Below, piece after piece: positions 15,721-23,728 of a DNA stretch of 23,880 nucleotides; the first letter of the stretch is position 1, and the number at the start of each line of letters is the position of its first letter. The position numbers and the translations under genes are program-made. The notes beneath the pieces are model-generated. The model worked only from the letters and a program-made list of their open reading frames with translations. It was not told the origin of the DNA and ran no database searches. The stretch is from an uncultured bacterium (GTDB lineage Bacteria > Cyanobacteriota > Vampirovibrionia > Gastranaerophilales > Gastranaerophilaceae): the NCBI GenBank assembly GCA_900550295.1, contig URRM01000019.1, forward strand, positions 1-23,880, written 5' to 3'.

Positions 15721-17826
15721 GTGCTATTTTTAACATCAGTTGTACTTATTTTTATCTCTAGCTATCTTCTTTCATCAATCCTTGAATGTAAAGAGTTCGC
15801 TAAGGGGTTTATTTACACTGTTTTAATAGGTTTTTCTCAAATAATTTTTACAACAGAAATACTTTCCATATTTCACCAATTCAAACCTATTCCGTTTTTA
15901 ATTTTGAATATTATCGGTTTTATTGTCATTACCTTTATTTGGTTAAAAAACAATAAACCTTTGTACAAACCTGAATTCAGACATTTTATTAACAAAATAA
16001 AAAATTCTATTTTGAGGGATAAAAGCCTTATATTATTCGGACTTGCTTGGATATTTTTCATTACTGTATCTCTATTTTTATGCATAATTTCGCCGGTAAC
16101 AAACGGAGATGCCAAAATATACCACATTGTACGCTCTGCATACTGGGTTTTAAATTCTTCTATCAATCATTTTGACACAGCAAACATCAGAAATGTGATT
16201 TTTCCTGTAAATTCTGAAATTGTATATGCTTGGATTATTTTATTCACAAAAAAGGCTTTATTATTAGGGTTATTAACTTTTACATTTTACTGTGTTTACA
16301 TAACAAGTTTATACCAAATAGTTCACAAAATTTTTGGATATTCACTAAGAAGAACTTTATGGGTTATTTTTACAATAAGTTCTTTCGCTTGTATGGTTAT
16401 TCAAATTTCAAGCGTTCAAACAGATTTAGTTATTGCCTCTCTAATATTGATCGGTATTTATTTACTTTGGGATAGTTTTATTTGTAAAAACAAAGTTTCG
16501 TTATTTATGTCATCATTAAGTTTTGCTCTTGCAATAGGAACAAAAAGTTCTGCAGGATTTTTGATATTTGCATCAGCTATACTTTTAGTTTATTTGGCAA
16601 AACAATATAAAAATTACAAAAGTATTTTATATTTCATTGTCTTTGCAGTTATAAACTTTTTAATCTTCTCTTCCTACAATTACATTTTGAATTTTGTTGA
16701 ATTTGGCAACATATTTGGATATGAAGGAGCAATTAGGGCACACAAAAATCTTTATGGAATAAGCGGATTTTTTGCAAACGCAATAAAATACTTCTTCTTG
16801 TTTTTTGATTTTACTGGTTTTAATTTGCAACATCTTTTTGAGCAAACTCTCTTAAATACTAAAGATTTAGTTTTACAAGGATTGAATTTATCACAAATTC
16901 CTGACGGAATTTACACAGATTCGGTTAATGAATTAAACAATACTCTTTCTGAATCATCATCAGGTTGTGGATTATTAGGATTTTTACTATTCTTACCTTG
17001 TTTGGTTTTATCAATAATAAAACCAATTTTTAAACAAAACAGAAAGAACATTAATATTTTAATCTTCGGATTATTTTTTATAATCTCATTTTTTACACTT
17101 TCATACACAATGTCATTTATGACATACAACATAAGATACTTAAACTCAATTATATTTGTATCAGCCCCAATTATTGCTATTAGTTACATCAAAAGTAACA
17201 AAAATATTTTTAAACATTTGATTATTCTTATATCAATATTTTATTTAACTTGCGTGAGCACTCACATTTGGTCAAAACCATTAAACAAAATATTGCCTGA
17301 ATTCATAAAAAGCAAAGCTACTCTTTCTCAAGTTCAATACACATTGGATTGCATAAATTGGAATACTCGTCAACCAAATCATGACGATATGTGCAAACTA
17401 GAAGCATTGATTGATTATAACTTCAACGACAGAAACAACAAAATTCTATTCTTTGCAAATTCATCAGAATTTACACTCAGATTTGCAATATCGAATATTA
17501 ATGGTAGCCATTTTGACATTAAACGTATTGAAGATATCAATAGCATTGATGTTAACAAGTACAACATTTTAGTTATACCAACAGAATACCAACACCTGAC
17601 TTATATAAAAACCGGTGAGAATAAAAACACTTCAAATCTGTTCAAATGTATCTATCTGGACATAAACAATAATGTCGTCGAAAAAGACACAAAACCATGC
17701 AATGAATATTGTCAAATATTAGGTGATTTTTATAAAAAATATGAACTTGAACCCGTGACAATCGTAGGTAAATATCTGTTTTTCGTTAACAAAAAAAATT
17801 TACCACGCACAAACAGAATTAATTAA
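15721..17826 (+). CDS. Multi-pass GT-C-type glycosyltransferase-like membrane protein (copy 2)
   Basis: A 701-aa paralogue of the gene at 12881-15025, with the same plan of many helices then a soluble tail of about 180 residues. It starts with GTG; AGGAGA overlaps the stop of the phosphatase gene and is a well-spaced Shine-Dalgarno site. The shared signature is NGDAKIYHIVRSAYW (128-142), then SINHFDT and NSEIVYAW. ALAIGTKSS is the second shared block. Membrane-embedded sugar transfer to a surface glycan is inferred from fold and context. The two copies are clearly diverged, so they may use different donors or acceptors. Its stop codon overlaps the manC stop on the other strand by 2 nt. Confidence 0.8.
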   Translation: MLFLTSVVLIFISSYLLSSILECKEFAKGFIYTVLIGFSQIIFTTEILSIFHQFKPIPFLILNIIGFIVITFIWLKNNKPLYKPEFRHFINKIKNSILRDKSLILFGLAWIFFITVSLFLCIISPVTNGDAKIYHIVRSAYWVLNSSINHFDTANIRNVIFPVNSEIVYAWIILFTKKALLLGLLTFTFYCVYITSLYQIVHKIFGYSLRRTLWVIFTISSFACMVIQISSVQTDLVIASLILIGIYLLWDSFICKNKVSLFMSSLSFALAIGTKSSAGFLIFASAILLVYLAKQYKNYKSILYFIVFAVINFLIFSSYNYILNFVEFGNIFGYEGAIRAHKNLYGISGFFANAIKYFFLFFDFTGFNLQHLFEQTLLNTKDLVLQGLNLSQIPDGIYTDSVNELNNTLSESSSGCGLLGFLLFLPCLVLSIIKPIFKQNRKNINILIFGLFFIISFFTLSYTMSFMTYNIRYLNSIIFVSAPIIAISYIKSNKNIFKHLIILISIFYLTCVSTHIWSKPLNKILPEFIKSKATLSQVQYTLDCINWNTRQPNHDDMCKLEALIDYNFNDRNNKILFFANSSEFTLRFAISNINGSHFDIKRIEDINSIDVNKYNILVIPTEYQHLTYIKTGENKNTSNLFKCIYLDINNNVVEKDTKPCNEYCQILGDFYKKYELEPVTIVGKYLFFVNKKNLPRTNRIN

Positions 17827-19217
17827 ACTCTACCGTACATATCTTCGTAACGAACGATATCTTCCTCAATCAAAGGATTTCCAAGTTGAAGTTCTATGAT
17901 TTCAACATCTTCATCTGTTAAATTTTGAAGAGAATGTTTTACGGTAACAGGAATATCAACACTTTCACCAACTTTTAGTTCTAAAATTTCATCTCCGCAA
18001 AGAACAGTCGCTTTACCTAATGCGATAACCCAATGTTCAGCCCTGTGGTTGTGAGATTGCAAAGATAACTTTTGATGTGGGTTTACGTGAATTTTCTTTG
18101 TTAAAAATCCTTCACCACTTGAAATTACTGAATAATAACCCCAAGGTCTGTAAACAGTTTTATGAATTTTGTGTGCAATATCATTATTTTTTCTTAGGTT
18201 GTCATAAAGAGTTTTTACTTCTTGAGCTTTATCTCTTTTACAAGCCAATACTGCATCTTCAGTTTCAACAATAACCGCATCTTCTAAACCAATTGTAGCA
18301 ACAAGTTTTGAAGAAGAATAAACTAAAGTATTTTTAGAACCTTCATCCATAACATTTCCGATTAAAACATTGCCATCACTGTCTTTTTCGTTAACGTCAT
18401 AAATAGCATTCCAAGAACCTAAATCGTTCCAGTCGCTTTCTAATTTAACCAAAGCCATTTTATCTGATTTCTCCATAACTGCGTAATCAACAGAAATGCT
18501 TGGCATTTTGTCAAATAAATGATATGGAATTTCATCAGATTTAGAAAAATCTAAATCTTCTAACAAATCGTAAATATCAGAGTTTGTTTTCTTCAATTCG
18601 TCTAAAAATACAGAAGCTTTGAACATAAACATACCACTGTTCCAAAAATAAGTTCTTTCATCGATATATTTTTTTGCTGTTTCTGCATCAGGTTTTTCGA
18701 CAAACTGTTTAACTTTAAAACCGCCGTCGATAGGCTCTTCTGCATTGATATAACCGAATCCGGTTTCAGGATAACTAGGATTTTCAACACCAAAAGCAAC
18801 GATGTAACCTTGTTTTGCTAATCTTTCACCACGCATTACCGTAGTTTTAAATGCGCCCAAATCTTTTATTAACTGATCTGAAGGAATAACTAAAACAATC
18901 GGATCATCTTCTTTTGCTTTTGTTTTTACATATTTTGTTGCAACAGCAATTGCCGGAGCTGTATTTTTTGCAACAGGTTCAGCCAAAACTTTAGCCTTTT
19001 TACTCATTTCATGCATTTGAAATTTTACATTTGCAAAGTGTTTTACGTTTGTAATTGCAACAATATTTTCTGACGGAGTAAAACAAGCAAGTCTTTCAAA
19101 AGAGGTTTGCAAAAGGCTTTTTTCCATATTCAAATTTAAAAGTTGTTTTGGATAAAGTTCTCTGGACAAAGGCCATAATCTACTTCCTGAACCACCTGCT
19201 AATATTAAACCGTACAT
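17823..19217 (-). CDS. manC: Mannose-1-phosphate guanylyltransferase with mannose-6-phosphate isomerase domain
   Basis: ManC makes GDP-mannose from mannose-1-phosphate and GTP; the C-terminal cupin domain is of the type II phosphomannose isomerase kind. I chose the ATG at 19217 (464 aa) because GGAG precedes it and the family starts right at YGLILAGGSGSRLWP. An upstream start would add 17 residues and lose the Shine-Dalgarno site. Visible motifs are the nucleotidyltransferase loop GGSGSRLWPLSRELYPKQ (8-25), FVEKP (172-176) and FWNSGMF (191-197). The isomerase block is LSLQSHNHRAEHW (384-396). Length is normal for the bifunctional class. GDP-mannose can feed mannose, fucose, rhamnose or perosamine glycans, which fits the neighbouring GT-C-like genes. 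The promoter has an extended -10 (TGC TATAAT, 19251-19256). Confidence 0.95.
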   Translation of the reverse strand: MYGLILAGGSGSRLWPLSRELYPKQLLNLNMEKSLLQTSFERLACFTPSENIVAITNVKHFANVKFQMHEMSKKAKVLAEPVAKNTAPAIAVATKYVKTKAKEDDPIVLVIPSDQLIKDLGAFKTTVMRGERLAKQGYIVAFGVENPSYPETGFGYINAEEPIDGGFKVKQFVEKPDAETAKKYIDERTYFWNSGMFMFKASVFLDELKKTNSDIYDLLEDLDFSKSDEIPYHLFDKMPSISVDYAVMEKSDKMALVKLESDWNDLGSWNAIYDVNEKDSDGNVLIGNVMDEGSKNTLVYSSSKLVATIGLEDAVIVETEDAVLACKRDKAQEVKTLYDNLRKNNDIAHKIHKTVYRPWGYYSVISSGEGFLTKKIHVNPHQKLSLQSHNHRAEHWVIALGKATVLCGDEILELKVGESVDIPVTVKHSLQNLTDEDVEIIELQLGNPLIEEDIVRYEDMYGRV

Positions 19218-19326
19218 AACATCTCCTAGTTTTCTGATTTTTATGTAGAAATTATAGCACAAAAACATACAATGAAATTAACACACGCTATTATTTTTTA
19301 ATTATAAACAAATATTAAAGTACTAC

Positions 19327-19355
19327 TTGAATTTCAATCATGTTTTAAATAATAT
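19327..19355 (+). promoter_or_regulatory. rplS promoter
   Basis: TTGAAT (19327-19332) and TAATAT (19350-19355) are separated by exactly 17 nt. The predicted start, near 19361, coincides with the hairpin of the candidate L19 leader. Confidence 0.6.
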
Positions 19356-19359
19356 TATC

Positions 19360-19433
19360 TTACAGGCTTTGGCACCTGTAAATTTCGCAACCTAAAAAAG
19401 ACGATAAATACAAGAATATAAAGGAATTTGAAA
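19360..19433 (+). promoter_or_regulatory. Candidate L19 autoregulatory leader
   Basis: The predicted transcript opens with a hairpin TTACAGG (19360-19366) / CCTGTAA (19375-19381) with the loop CTTTGGCA. About 50 nt of leader follow before the AAGGAA Shine-Dalgarno site. L19 mRNA leaders bound by the protein are known in other bacteria. Whether this hairpin is one is inferred from position only. Confidence 0.4.
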
Positions 19434-19790
19434 ATGAACAATCCGATTATTGATGAATTAGAAAAACAATTCAAAAAAGAAGAATTACCACAAATGAACC
19501 CTGGCGACACTGTAAAAGTTTTCGTTAGAATCGTTGAAGGTAACAAAGAAAGAATCCAAGCATTTGAAGGTACTATCATTAAAGAACACGGTGCCGGTTT
19601 AAACAGAACAATCACTGTAAGAAAAGTATTCCAAGGCGTTGGCGTAGAACGTGTATTCTTAATCCACTCACCAAGAATTGACAAAATTCAAGTATTAAGA
19701 AAAGGTGACGTAAGACGTGCTAAATTGTACTACTTAAGAGAACGTTCAGGTAAAGCAACTCGTATTAAGGAAAAAATTGAAAAAAGATAG
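19434..19790 (+). CDS. rplS: Large ribosomal subunit protein bL19
   Basis: This 118-aa protein is bL19, located at the 30S-50S interface. Conserved blocks are PGDTVKVFVRIVEGNKERIQAFEG, GAGLNRTITVRK, GVGVERVFLIHSPRID and RRAKLYYLRERSGKATRIKEK. The ATG at 19434 is chosen because AAGGAA (19421-19426) is spaced 7 nt from it; the TTG two codons upstream would be only 1 nt away. The gene is not preceded by rimM-trmD as in many bacteria. It begins an rplS-rbgA-rnhB operon and overlaps rbgA by 14 nt, so translation is probably coupled. Confidence 0.98.
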   Translation: MNNPIIDELEKQFKKEELPQMNPGDTVKVFVRIVEGNKERIQAFEGTIIKEHGAGLNRTITVRKVFQGVGVERVFLIHSPRIDKIQVLRKGDVRRAKLYYLRERSGKATRIKEKIEKR

Positions 19791-20619
19791 TCATATTCAC
19801 TGGTATCCAGGGCATATTGCGAAAGCTGAAAGACAACTAAAAGAAAAATTAAATCTTTGCGATGTCGTAATCGAAGTTTTAGATGCAAGAATCCCGTTTA
19901 GCAGTACATACAACAATATTGAATCATTATTAGGCGGGAAACCTCGCCTAATTTTGTTAAATAAGGCAGATTTAGCTGATAGAAACGAACTTAAACTTTT
20001 TGTTCAAAAAATAAAAGAGCAAACTTCTTGCACCGTTTTAGTTATTGATGCAAAAGGCGCAAAAGATTTGAACCAAGTTGTAAAAAAAGTTTTGGAATTA
20101 GCAGAACCAAAGATTCAGGCGCAAATGGCAAAAGGACTTTTACGTCGTGCGGCTCGTGCCATGGTTGTTGGCATGCCAAATGTTGGTAAATCTAGCGTTA
20201 TTAATAAATTAACAAAATCTTCTAAAACAAAAATCGGAGCAAGAGCCGGTGTAACCCGTCAGCAACAATGGGTTAGAATTAACAAAGACCTTGATTTACT
20301 AGACACTCCGGGGATTATCCCAATGCGCCAAGATGACCAAGAGGCAGCAACAAAACTTGCTTTCGTAAATTCAGTTTCAGAAAATGCTTATGACAACGAA
20401 ACTGTAGCTCAAGAATTATTAAATATTCTTTCAAGAAAATACGAAGAGCAACTAAAAGAATATTACAAAGTTGACGAATTAACACTGGAAAACATAGCCA
20501 AAAGCCGTAACTGGATTGTTTCAAACGCAGAACCTGATATTACAAGAACGGCTGTTTATATTCTAAAAAACTTTAGAGATGGAAAAATAGGAAAATTCAT
20601 TTTAGATGAACTCGAATAG
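19777..20619 (+). CDS. rbgA: Ribosome biogenesis GTPase RbgA/YlqF
   Basis: RbgA is a circularly permuted GTPase needed for late 50S assembly. The G motifs appear in permuted order: LLNKADLAD (G4, 60-68), VIDAKGA (G5, 89-95), VGMPNVGKSS (G1, 131-140), then GVTRQQQW (G2 region) and DTPGI (G3, 176-180). The N-terminal HWYPGHIAKAERQL (8-21) matches the WFPGHMAKA block with the catalytic His. It starts with TTG; AGGA lies 5 nt upstream, and no ATG exists in the right place, so the TTG start is well supported. The start lies inside rplS (14-nt overlap). The linkage to rplS and rnhB is conserved in many bacteria and fits its role in 50S maturation. Confidence 0.96.
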   Translation: MKKDSHIHWYPGHIAKAERQLKEKLNLCDVVIEVLDARIPFSSTYNNIESLLGGKPRLILLNKADLADRNELKLFVQKIKEQTSCTVLVIDAKGAKDLNQVVKKVLELAEPKIQAQMAKGLLRRAARAMVVGMPNVGKSSVINKLTKSSKTKIGARAGVTRQQQWVRINKDLDLLDTPGIIPMRQDDQEAATKLAFVNSVSENAYDNETVAQELLNILSRKYEEQLKEYYKVDELTLENIAKSRNWIVSNAEPDITRTAVYILKNFRDGKIGKFILDELE

Positions 20620-21307
20620 TTGCATATTTGAATTTGATAAAACCTTTGACGTTGATTTTTTGGTTGGAACGGATGAAGCAGGAAGAGGTCCTGCAGCAGG
20701 TGGTGTCTTTGCGGCAGCTGTTCATATAAACGATTTTGAAATAGCAAAAGAATTGACAAAATTGAACGACTCAAAAAAATTGAGTGCAAAAGTCAGAGAA
20801 GAACTTTATGACATTATTTTGAATAACACCGTCAATTCGGTTGTTTGTGTTGAAGTTGAAGATATTGAAAAGTATAATATTTTAAATTGCTCACTTAAAG
20901 CAATGAAATTGTCTTGCGAAAACGTGATAAACAAAGGCTACAATCAACAAGCAAAAACATTATGTCATCCCGCACTTGAACTACAAAATATTCATAAAAA
21001 GATTCTAACCATTGTCGACGGAAATAAATTAATACGAAACTACGATTATCCGCAACAATATATAATAAAGGGAGATTCAAAATCTGCTTCAATAGCTGCT
21101 GCAAGTATATTGGCAAAAGTTACACGTGACAGATACATGCAAAAACTTCATGAAGAATACCCACAATATAACTGGGCAAAGAACGCCGGATATTTAACAA
21201 AAGAACATATTGAGGCGATTAAAAAGTATGGAATTACAAAATATCATCGTAAATCATTTTTAAAAAACATTTTGAATCCCCAAACAGAACAATTAAGCCT
21301 GTTGTAA
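20606..21307 (+). CDS. rnhB: Ribonuclease HII with an unusual internal insert
   Basis: RNase HII cuts RNA in RNA-DNA hybrids and removes single ribonucleotides from DNA. The 233-aa protein has the catalytic DEAGRG (D23, E24), NDSKKLS, VDGN (D138), GDSKSASIAAASILAKVTRD (156-175) and GITKYHRKSF near the end. Between AMKLSCENVINK and the KILTIVDGN strand there are about 20 extra residues (roughly 111-131) where most relatives have none. The underlying DNA contains TGTCATCCCGCACTTGA, so it may derive from a small repeat. The frame is open throughout. The ATG overlaps rbgA by 14 nt, and no good Shine-Dalgarno site is seen, so translation probably depends on coupling. Confidence 0.95.
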   Translation: MNSNSCIFEFDKTFDVDFLVGTDEAGRGPAAGGVFAAAVHINDFEIAKELTKLNDSKKLSAKVREELYDIILNNTVNSVVCVEVEDIEKYNILNCSLKAMKLSCENVINKGYNQQAKTLCHPALELQNIHKKILTIVDGNKLIRNYDYPQQYIIKGDSKSASIAAASILAKVTRDRYMQKLHEEYPQYNWAKNAGYLTKEHIEAIKKYGITKYHRKSFLKNILNPQTEQLSLL

Positions 21308-21314
21308 TAAAACC

Positions 21315-21369
21315 TTTTGTCATTCCTTGCATATGTTAAGTAATTCGATGACAAAATTACCTAACATAT
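21315..21369. repeat. Interlocked inverted repeats between rnhB and the pilin gene
   Basis: One dyad pairs TTTTGTCAT (21315-21323) with ATGACAAAA (21348-21356). A second pairs ATATGTTAAGTAATT (21331-21345) with AATTACCTAACATAT (21355-21369) with a single mismatch over 15 bp. The right arm of the first dyad lies mostly in the loop of the second, as in a pseudoknot. No U-run follows, so this is not the terminator. Confidence 0.6.
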
Positions 21370-21400
21370 ACAATTCTGACTGTAATAGATTTAGAAAAAT

Positions 21401-21433
21401 AAAGAAATCCCGTGCATCACACGGGATTTCTTT
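21401..21433. terminator. Bidirectional terminator shared by rnhB and the pilin-like gene
   Basis: AAAGAAATCCCGTG (21401-21414) pairs perfectly with CACGGGATTTCTTT (21420-21433) around the 5-nt loop CATCA. T-rich ends are present on both strands. It lies between the convergent ends of rnhB and the pilin-like gene. Confidence 0.85.
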
Positions 21434-21454
21434 AAACTAAAGTTTTTTATTTAA

Positions 21455-22213
21455 TTATTTTTTCAAATATTTTGCATTACCATTTGTAAGAATGTAGTTT
21501 GCGTATTTCCACCATTTATATTTCATTGCTGCTCCTGTATTTCCACCAACAATTGCATATGCCGGAGCTTCAAACAAACGGCTTGCTAAAGTTCTTTCAG
21601 GTTGCTGTTCGTCTAATAAATATGCCAAAGTACTATCTGAAGTATTTAAGCCACCATCAGGTGATAATAAGTAATAAAATATATCAACACCAATTGTATT
21701 AAACCCATTGTTAGCCCCATCAATATCAACAGCGACAACATACACCGAAGCCGGTTGACCAATACCACTAGGATCTAAACAAATTGCTGCCCCTCCGGTA
21801 CCACCTTCAATACAGTTTGAAAAAGCTATGCTCATTCCGCTGGCAAGGATGGCACCTTCTTGAGATGGTAGATTATAACTATCTCCATCAATCAAAGTTT
21901 TTGCGTGCCTTTGCATACAAGCAGAACCGCTCATATTATATCCGGGACAAGAGGTTTGAACTTGCATAAATTCAAGTATTCTTGTCGGAATTTTTGAACC
22001 ATTTGTTCCCCAAGTTAACGGATAACGTCCATATTTTGCTCTTGCTCGACCATACGCATCTGTAATTTCAGAAGCTGCTTTGTTTACCTTTGCGACAACT
22101 TCTTTTTCGTTTGTTGTATTACTTAAAGTTGGTATAGTAATCGCTGCAACGACACCAATAATGCCCATTACAACCAACACTTCCGCCAAAGTAAATGCTA
22201 ATATTTTTTTCAT
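21455..22213 (-). CDS. Type IV pilin-like (pseudopilin) protein
   Basis: A 252-aa protein with a class III prepilin signal: MKKILA then FTLAEVLVVMGIIGVVAAITIPTL. The mature protein would begin at F7 and has the conserved Glu at mature position 5 (E11). The residue before the cut is Ala rather than the usual Gly, a form common in Gastranaerophilales. After the single N-terminal helix comes a polar region with three or four Cys (TSCPGYN, GSACMQ, SNCIEGG, AICLD) and the block VVAVDIDGANNGFNTIGVD. The ATG at 22213 has GAGGAG upstream and is preferred over the upstream GTG. No pilus assembly genes are nearby. It may be a minor pilin or a pseudopilin-type secreted protein processed by a distant prepilin peptidase. 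Confidence 0.9.
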   Translation of the reverse strand: MKKILAFTLAEVLVVMGIIGVVAAITIPTLSNTTNEKEVVAKVNKAASEITDAYGRARAKYGRYPLTWGTNGSKIPTRILEFMQVQTSCPGYNMSGSACMQRHAKTLIDGDSYNLPSQEGAILASGMSIAFSNCIEGGTGGAAICLDPSGIGQPASVYVVAVDIDGANNGFNTIGVDIFYYLLSPDGGLNTSDSTLAYLLDEQQPERTLASRLFEAPAYAIVGGNTGAAMKYKWWKYANYILTNGNAKYLKK

Positions 22214-22247
22214 ACGTTTGCTCCTCACAATATAATAATATATTTCT

Positions 22248-22276
22248 ATTATAACTCATGTTACCTAGTATAACAA
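22248..22276 (-). promoter_or_regulatory. Promoter of the pilin-like gene
   Basis: On the minus strand TTGTTA (22271-22276) and TATAAT (22248-22253) are separated by exactly 17 nt. The -35 lies inside the last codons of rsmI. A leader of about 30 nt with GAGGAG follows. Confidence 0.65.
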
Positions 22277-23068
22277 CTGTTTTATATCATTTTTATTAAA
22301 ATTATAAAGAGATGAAAAAATTTCTGCAATTTCTTTTGATTTAAAACCTTTTCCTTTAAGTAATTCAATTTTGTCTTTTATATCATAAAGTTTAGATTCT
22401 GTTTGTGCAAAAGTCATTGCAACGATTTCACCTTTAACCTCATCTTTAAAATACTTTATAACTTTTTGTATATCATCAATAATGATTTCTTCAAACATTT
22501 TTGTAAGTTCTCGTCCTACAGCAACCTTAATTTCAGGCGCAACATCTTTTATAATTTCCAGACTTTTTACGAGTCTATTCGGTGAATCATAAAAGACCAT
22601 ATTACAATATTTATATTTATTATAAATGTCCTGAATTTGTTTTTCGCTCTTTGGCAAAAAACCTACAAATGTGTATTCTTCATTATCTCTTGGAACTTGC
22701 GATAAGAAAGTTGAAACAGCACAAGAACCTGTTAAAGAGGTTATAGAAATATTATTTCTTCTCAACTCTGCCAACAAAACTGCCCCCGGATCACAAATCA
22801 AAGGAGTTCCTGCATCTGAAACAAGAGCAATTCTTTTACCTGAATTCAACAAATTCAACATCATTGAAACTCGTTCTTTTTCATTATACTTGTGATAAGA
22901 GAGTGTCTTTGTCTTAATATCATAATGGTTTAAGAGTTTCTGAGTAACACGTGAATCTTCACATGCGATTACATCAACATCTTTCATAATCTCTATCGCA
23001 CGAAGTGTAATATCTTTAATATTTCCAATCGGTGTTGGTATGATATAAAATTGAAATTCTCTAGTCAT
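22265..23068 (-). CDS. rsmI: 16S rRNA (cytidine1402-2'-O)-methyltransferase
   Basis: RsmI methylates the ribose of C1402 in the 16S rRNA decoding centre, using S-adenosylmethionine. The 267-aa protein has the family signatures LYIIPTPIGN-type N-terminus (FYIIPTPIGNIKDIT), VIACEDSR, the glycine block LVSDAGTPLICDPG (residues 92-105), SLTGSCAVSTFLS and VGFLPKS. FYDSPNRL and VAVGRELTKMFEE follow. The C-terminal 35 residues, with KGKGFKSKEIAEIFSSLYNFNKNDIK, form the usual helical tail. The start ATG has no Shine-Dalgarno site, and a TTGAAT/TAAAAT promoter ends 6 nt before it, so the mRNA may be leaderless. Confidence 0.96.
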   Translation of the reverse strand: MTREFQFYIIPTPIGNIKDITLRAIEIMKDVDVIACEDSRVTQKLLNHYDIKTKTLSYHKYNEKERVSMMLNLLNSGKRIALVSDAGTPLICDPGAVLLAELRRNNISITSLTGSCAVSTFLSQVPRDNEEYTFVGFLPKSEKQIQDIYNKYKYCNMVFYDSPNRLVKSLEIIKDVAPEIKVAVGRELTKMFEEIIIDDIQKVIKYFKDEVKGEIVAMTFAQTESKLYDIKDKIELLKGKGFKSKEIAEIFSSLYNFNKNDIKQLLY

Positions 23069-23074
23069 AAGGTT

Positions 23075-23102
23075 ATTTTAAAACAAAGATGAGTTTATTC
23101 AA
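23075..23102 (-). promoter_or_regulatory. rsmI promoter with a leaderless start
   Basis: On the minus strand TTGAAT (23097-23102) and TAAAAT (23075-23080) are separated by 16 nt. The gap between the -10 and the ATG is exactly 6 nt, so transcription would begin at or next to the A of the start codon. Confidence 0.5.
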
Positions 23103-23152
23103 ATATATTTTTTATGCCTTCAAGACTATAAGTCACTTGCTAACTTTATACC

Positions 23153-23680
23153 CTACACCCAATCAATTAATGGTCTTATTTCGCCCATTTCTCCGTCAAA
23201 ATCTTTTAAAACGGAATCAATATTAAGATTTTCTTTAATGGGTTCAATGGAAAACACACCGTCTTTGAACACTGAAGCATAATTAAGTCCGTTGTTTGCG
23301 CAATATGGAACGTTTACAGTGCCATCTTTTCTTAAATAAGCAAGTCCATGAGTTCTACAGGTTATCCCTCTATGTTCGTAAACACAGCAAGAATTGTTAA
23401 TTAAAAAAGGACATCTATATTCAAATCGTTCACCTTTAAAATTTTGTTTTTGAATTTTCAAATTTTGAATATTTATTTTAATCTGCTGTTTTACTTTTTC
23501 CGGTAGTTTTACAAATGCTTCCATAAGATAACCCATCTCTATCCAAGAGAATGGATACTCTCCAACTTCACAACAGGCCGAACATCCCTCATGGCAATAA
23601 ATATATTCCGAATTTTCTTCAAAATATTTGTCTATATCCTTCTGAAACTCTTTTATAAACTTGTCATATTTTTTTAGCAT
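23153..23680 (-). CDS. YkgJ-like cysteine-cluster protein
   Basis: A 175-aa protein of the YkgJ family (putative zinc- or iron-binding cysteine cluster). The N-terminal set is C29, C33, C36 and C37 (CxxxCxxCC), followed by the segment CPFLINNSCCVYEHRGITCR (90-109), which carries the family's CPFL...C.VYe.R...CR core, and C127 in VPYC. The metal and role are unknown for the family; some members are thought to be oxygenase-like or Fe-S-binding. I chose the ATG at 23680; a TTG two codons earlier has no better ribosome site. There is no Shine-Dalgarno sequence, and TGC-TAATAT (-10 at 23687-23692) ends 6 nt before the ATG, consistent with a leaderless mRNA. It is divergent from the gene at 23735. 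Confidence 0.85.
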   Translation of the reverse strand: MLKKYDKFIKEFQKDIDKYFEENSEYIYCHEGCSACCEVGEYPFSWIEMGYLMEAFVKLPEKVKQQIKINIQNLKIQKQNFKGERFEYRCPFLINNSCCVYEHRGITCRTHGLAYLRKDGTVNVPYCANNGLNYASVFKDGVFSIEPIKENLNIDSVLKDFDGEMGEIRPLIDWV

Positions 23681-23686
23681 AAGCAA

Positions 23687-23728
23687 ATATTAGCATAAAA
23701 TTGCAAAAACGTATTTAAGTTTTATAAT
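23687..23728. promoter_or_regulatory. Divergent promoters, both placed for leaderless starts
   Basis: Leftward: extended -10 TGC-TAATAT (TAATAT at 23687-23692), 6 nt before the ATG at 23680. Rightward: TTGCAA (23701-23706), a 16-nt spacer and TATAAT (23723-23728), 6 nt before the ATG at 23735. The 54-bp gap has no Shine-Dalgarno sequence for either gene. Confidence 0.55.

Noticed and set aside
19218..19268. Longer manC starting 17 codons upstream
   Set aside because: The family begins at YGLILAGG, the ATG at 19217 has a GGAG site, and the extra region contains the likely -10 element.
22214..22228. GTG start giving five extra residues on the pilin-like protein
   Set aside because: The GAGGAG Shine-Dalgarno site lies within that extension and serves the ATG at 22213, which gives the normal short prepilin leader.
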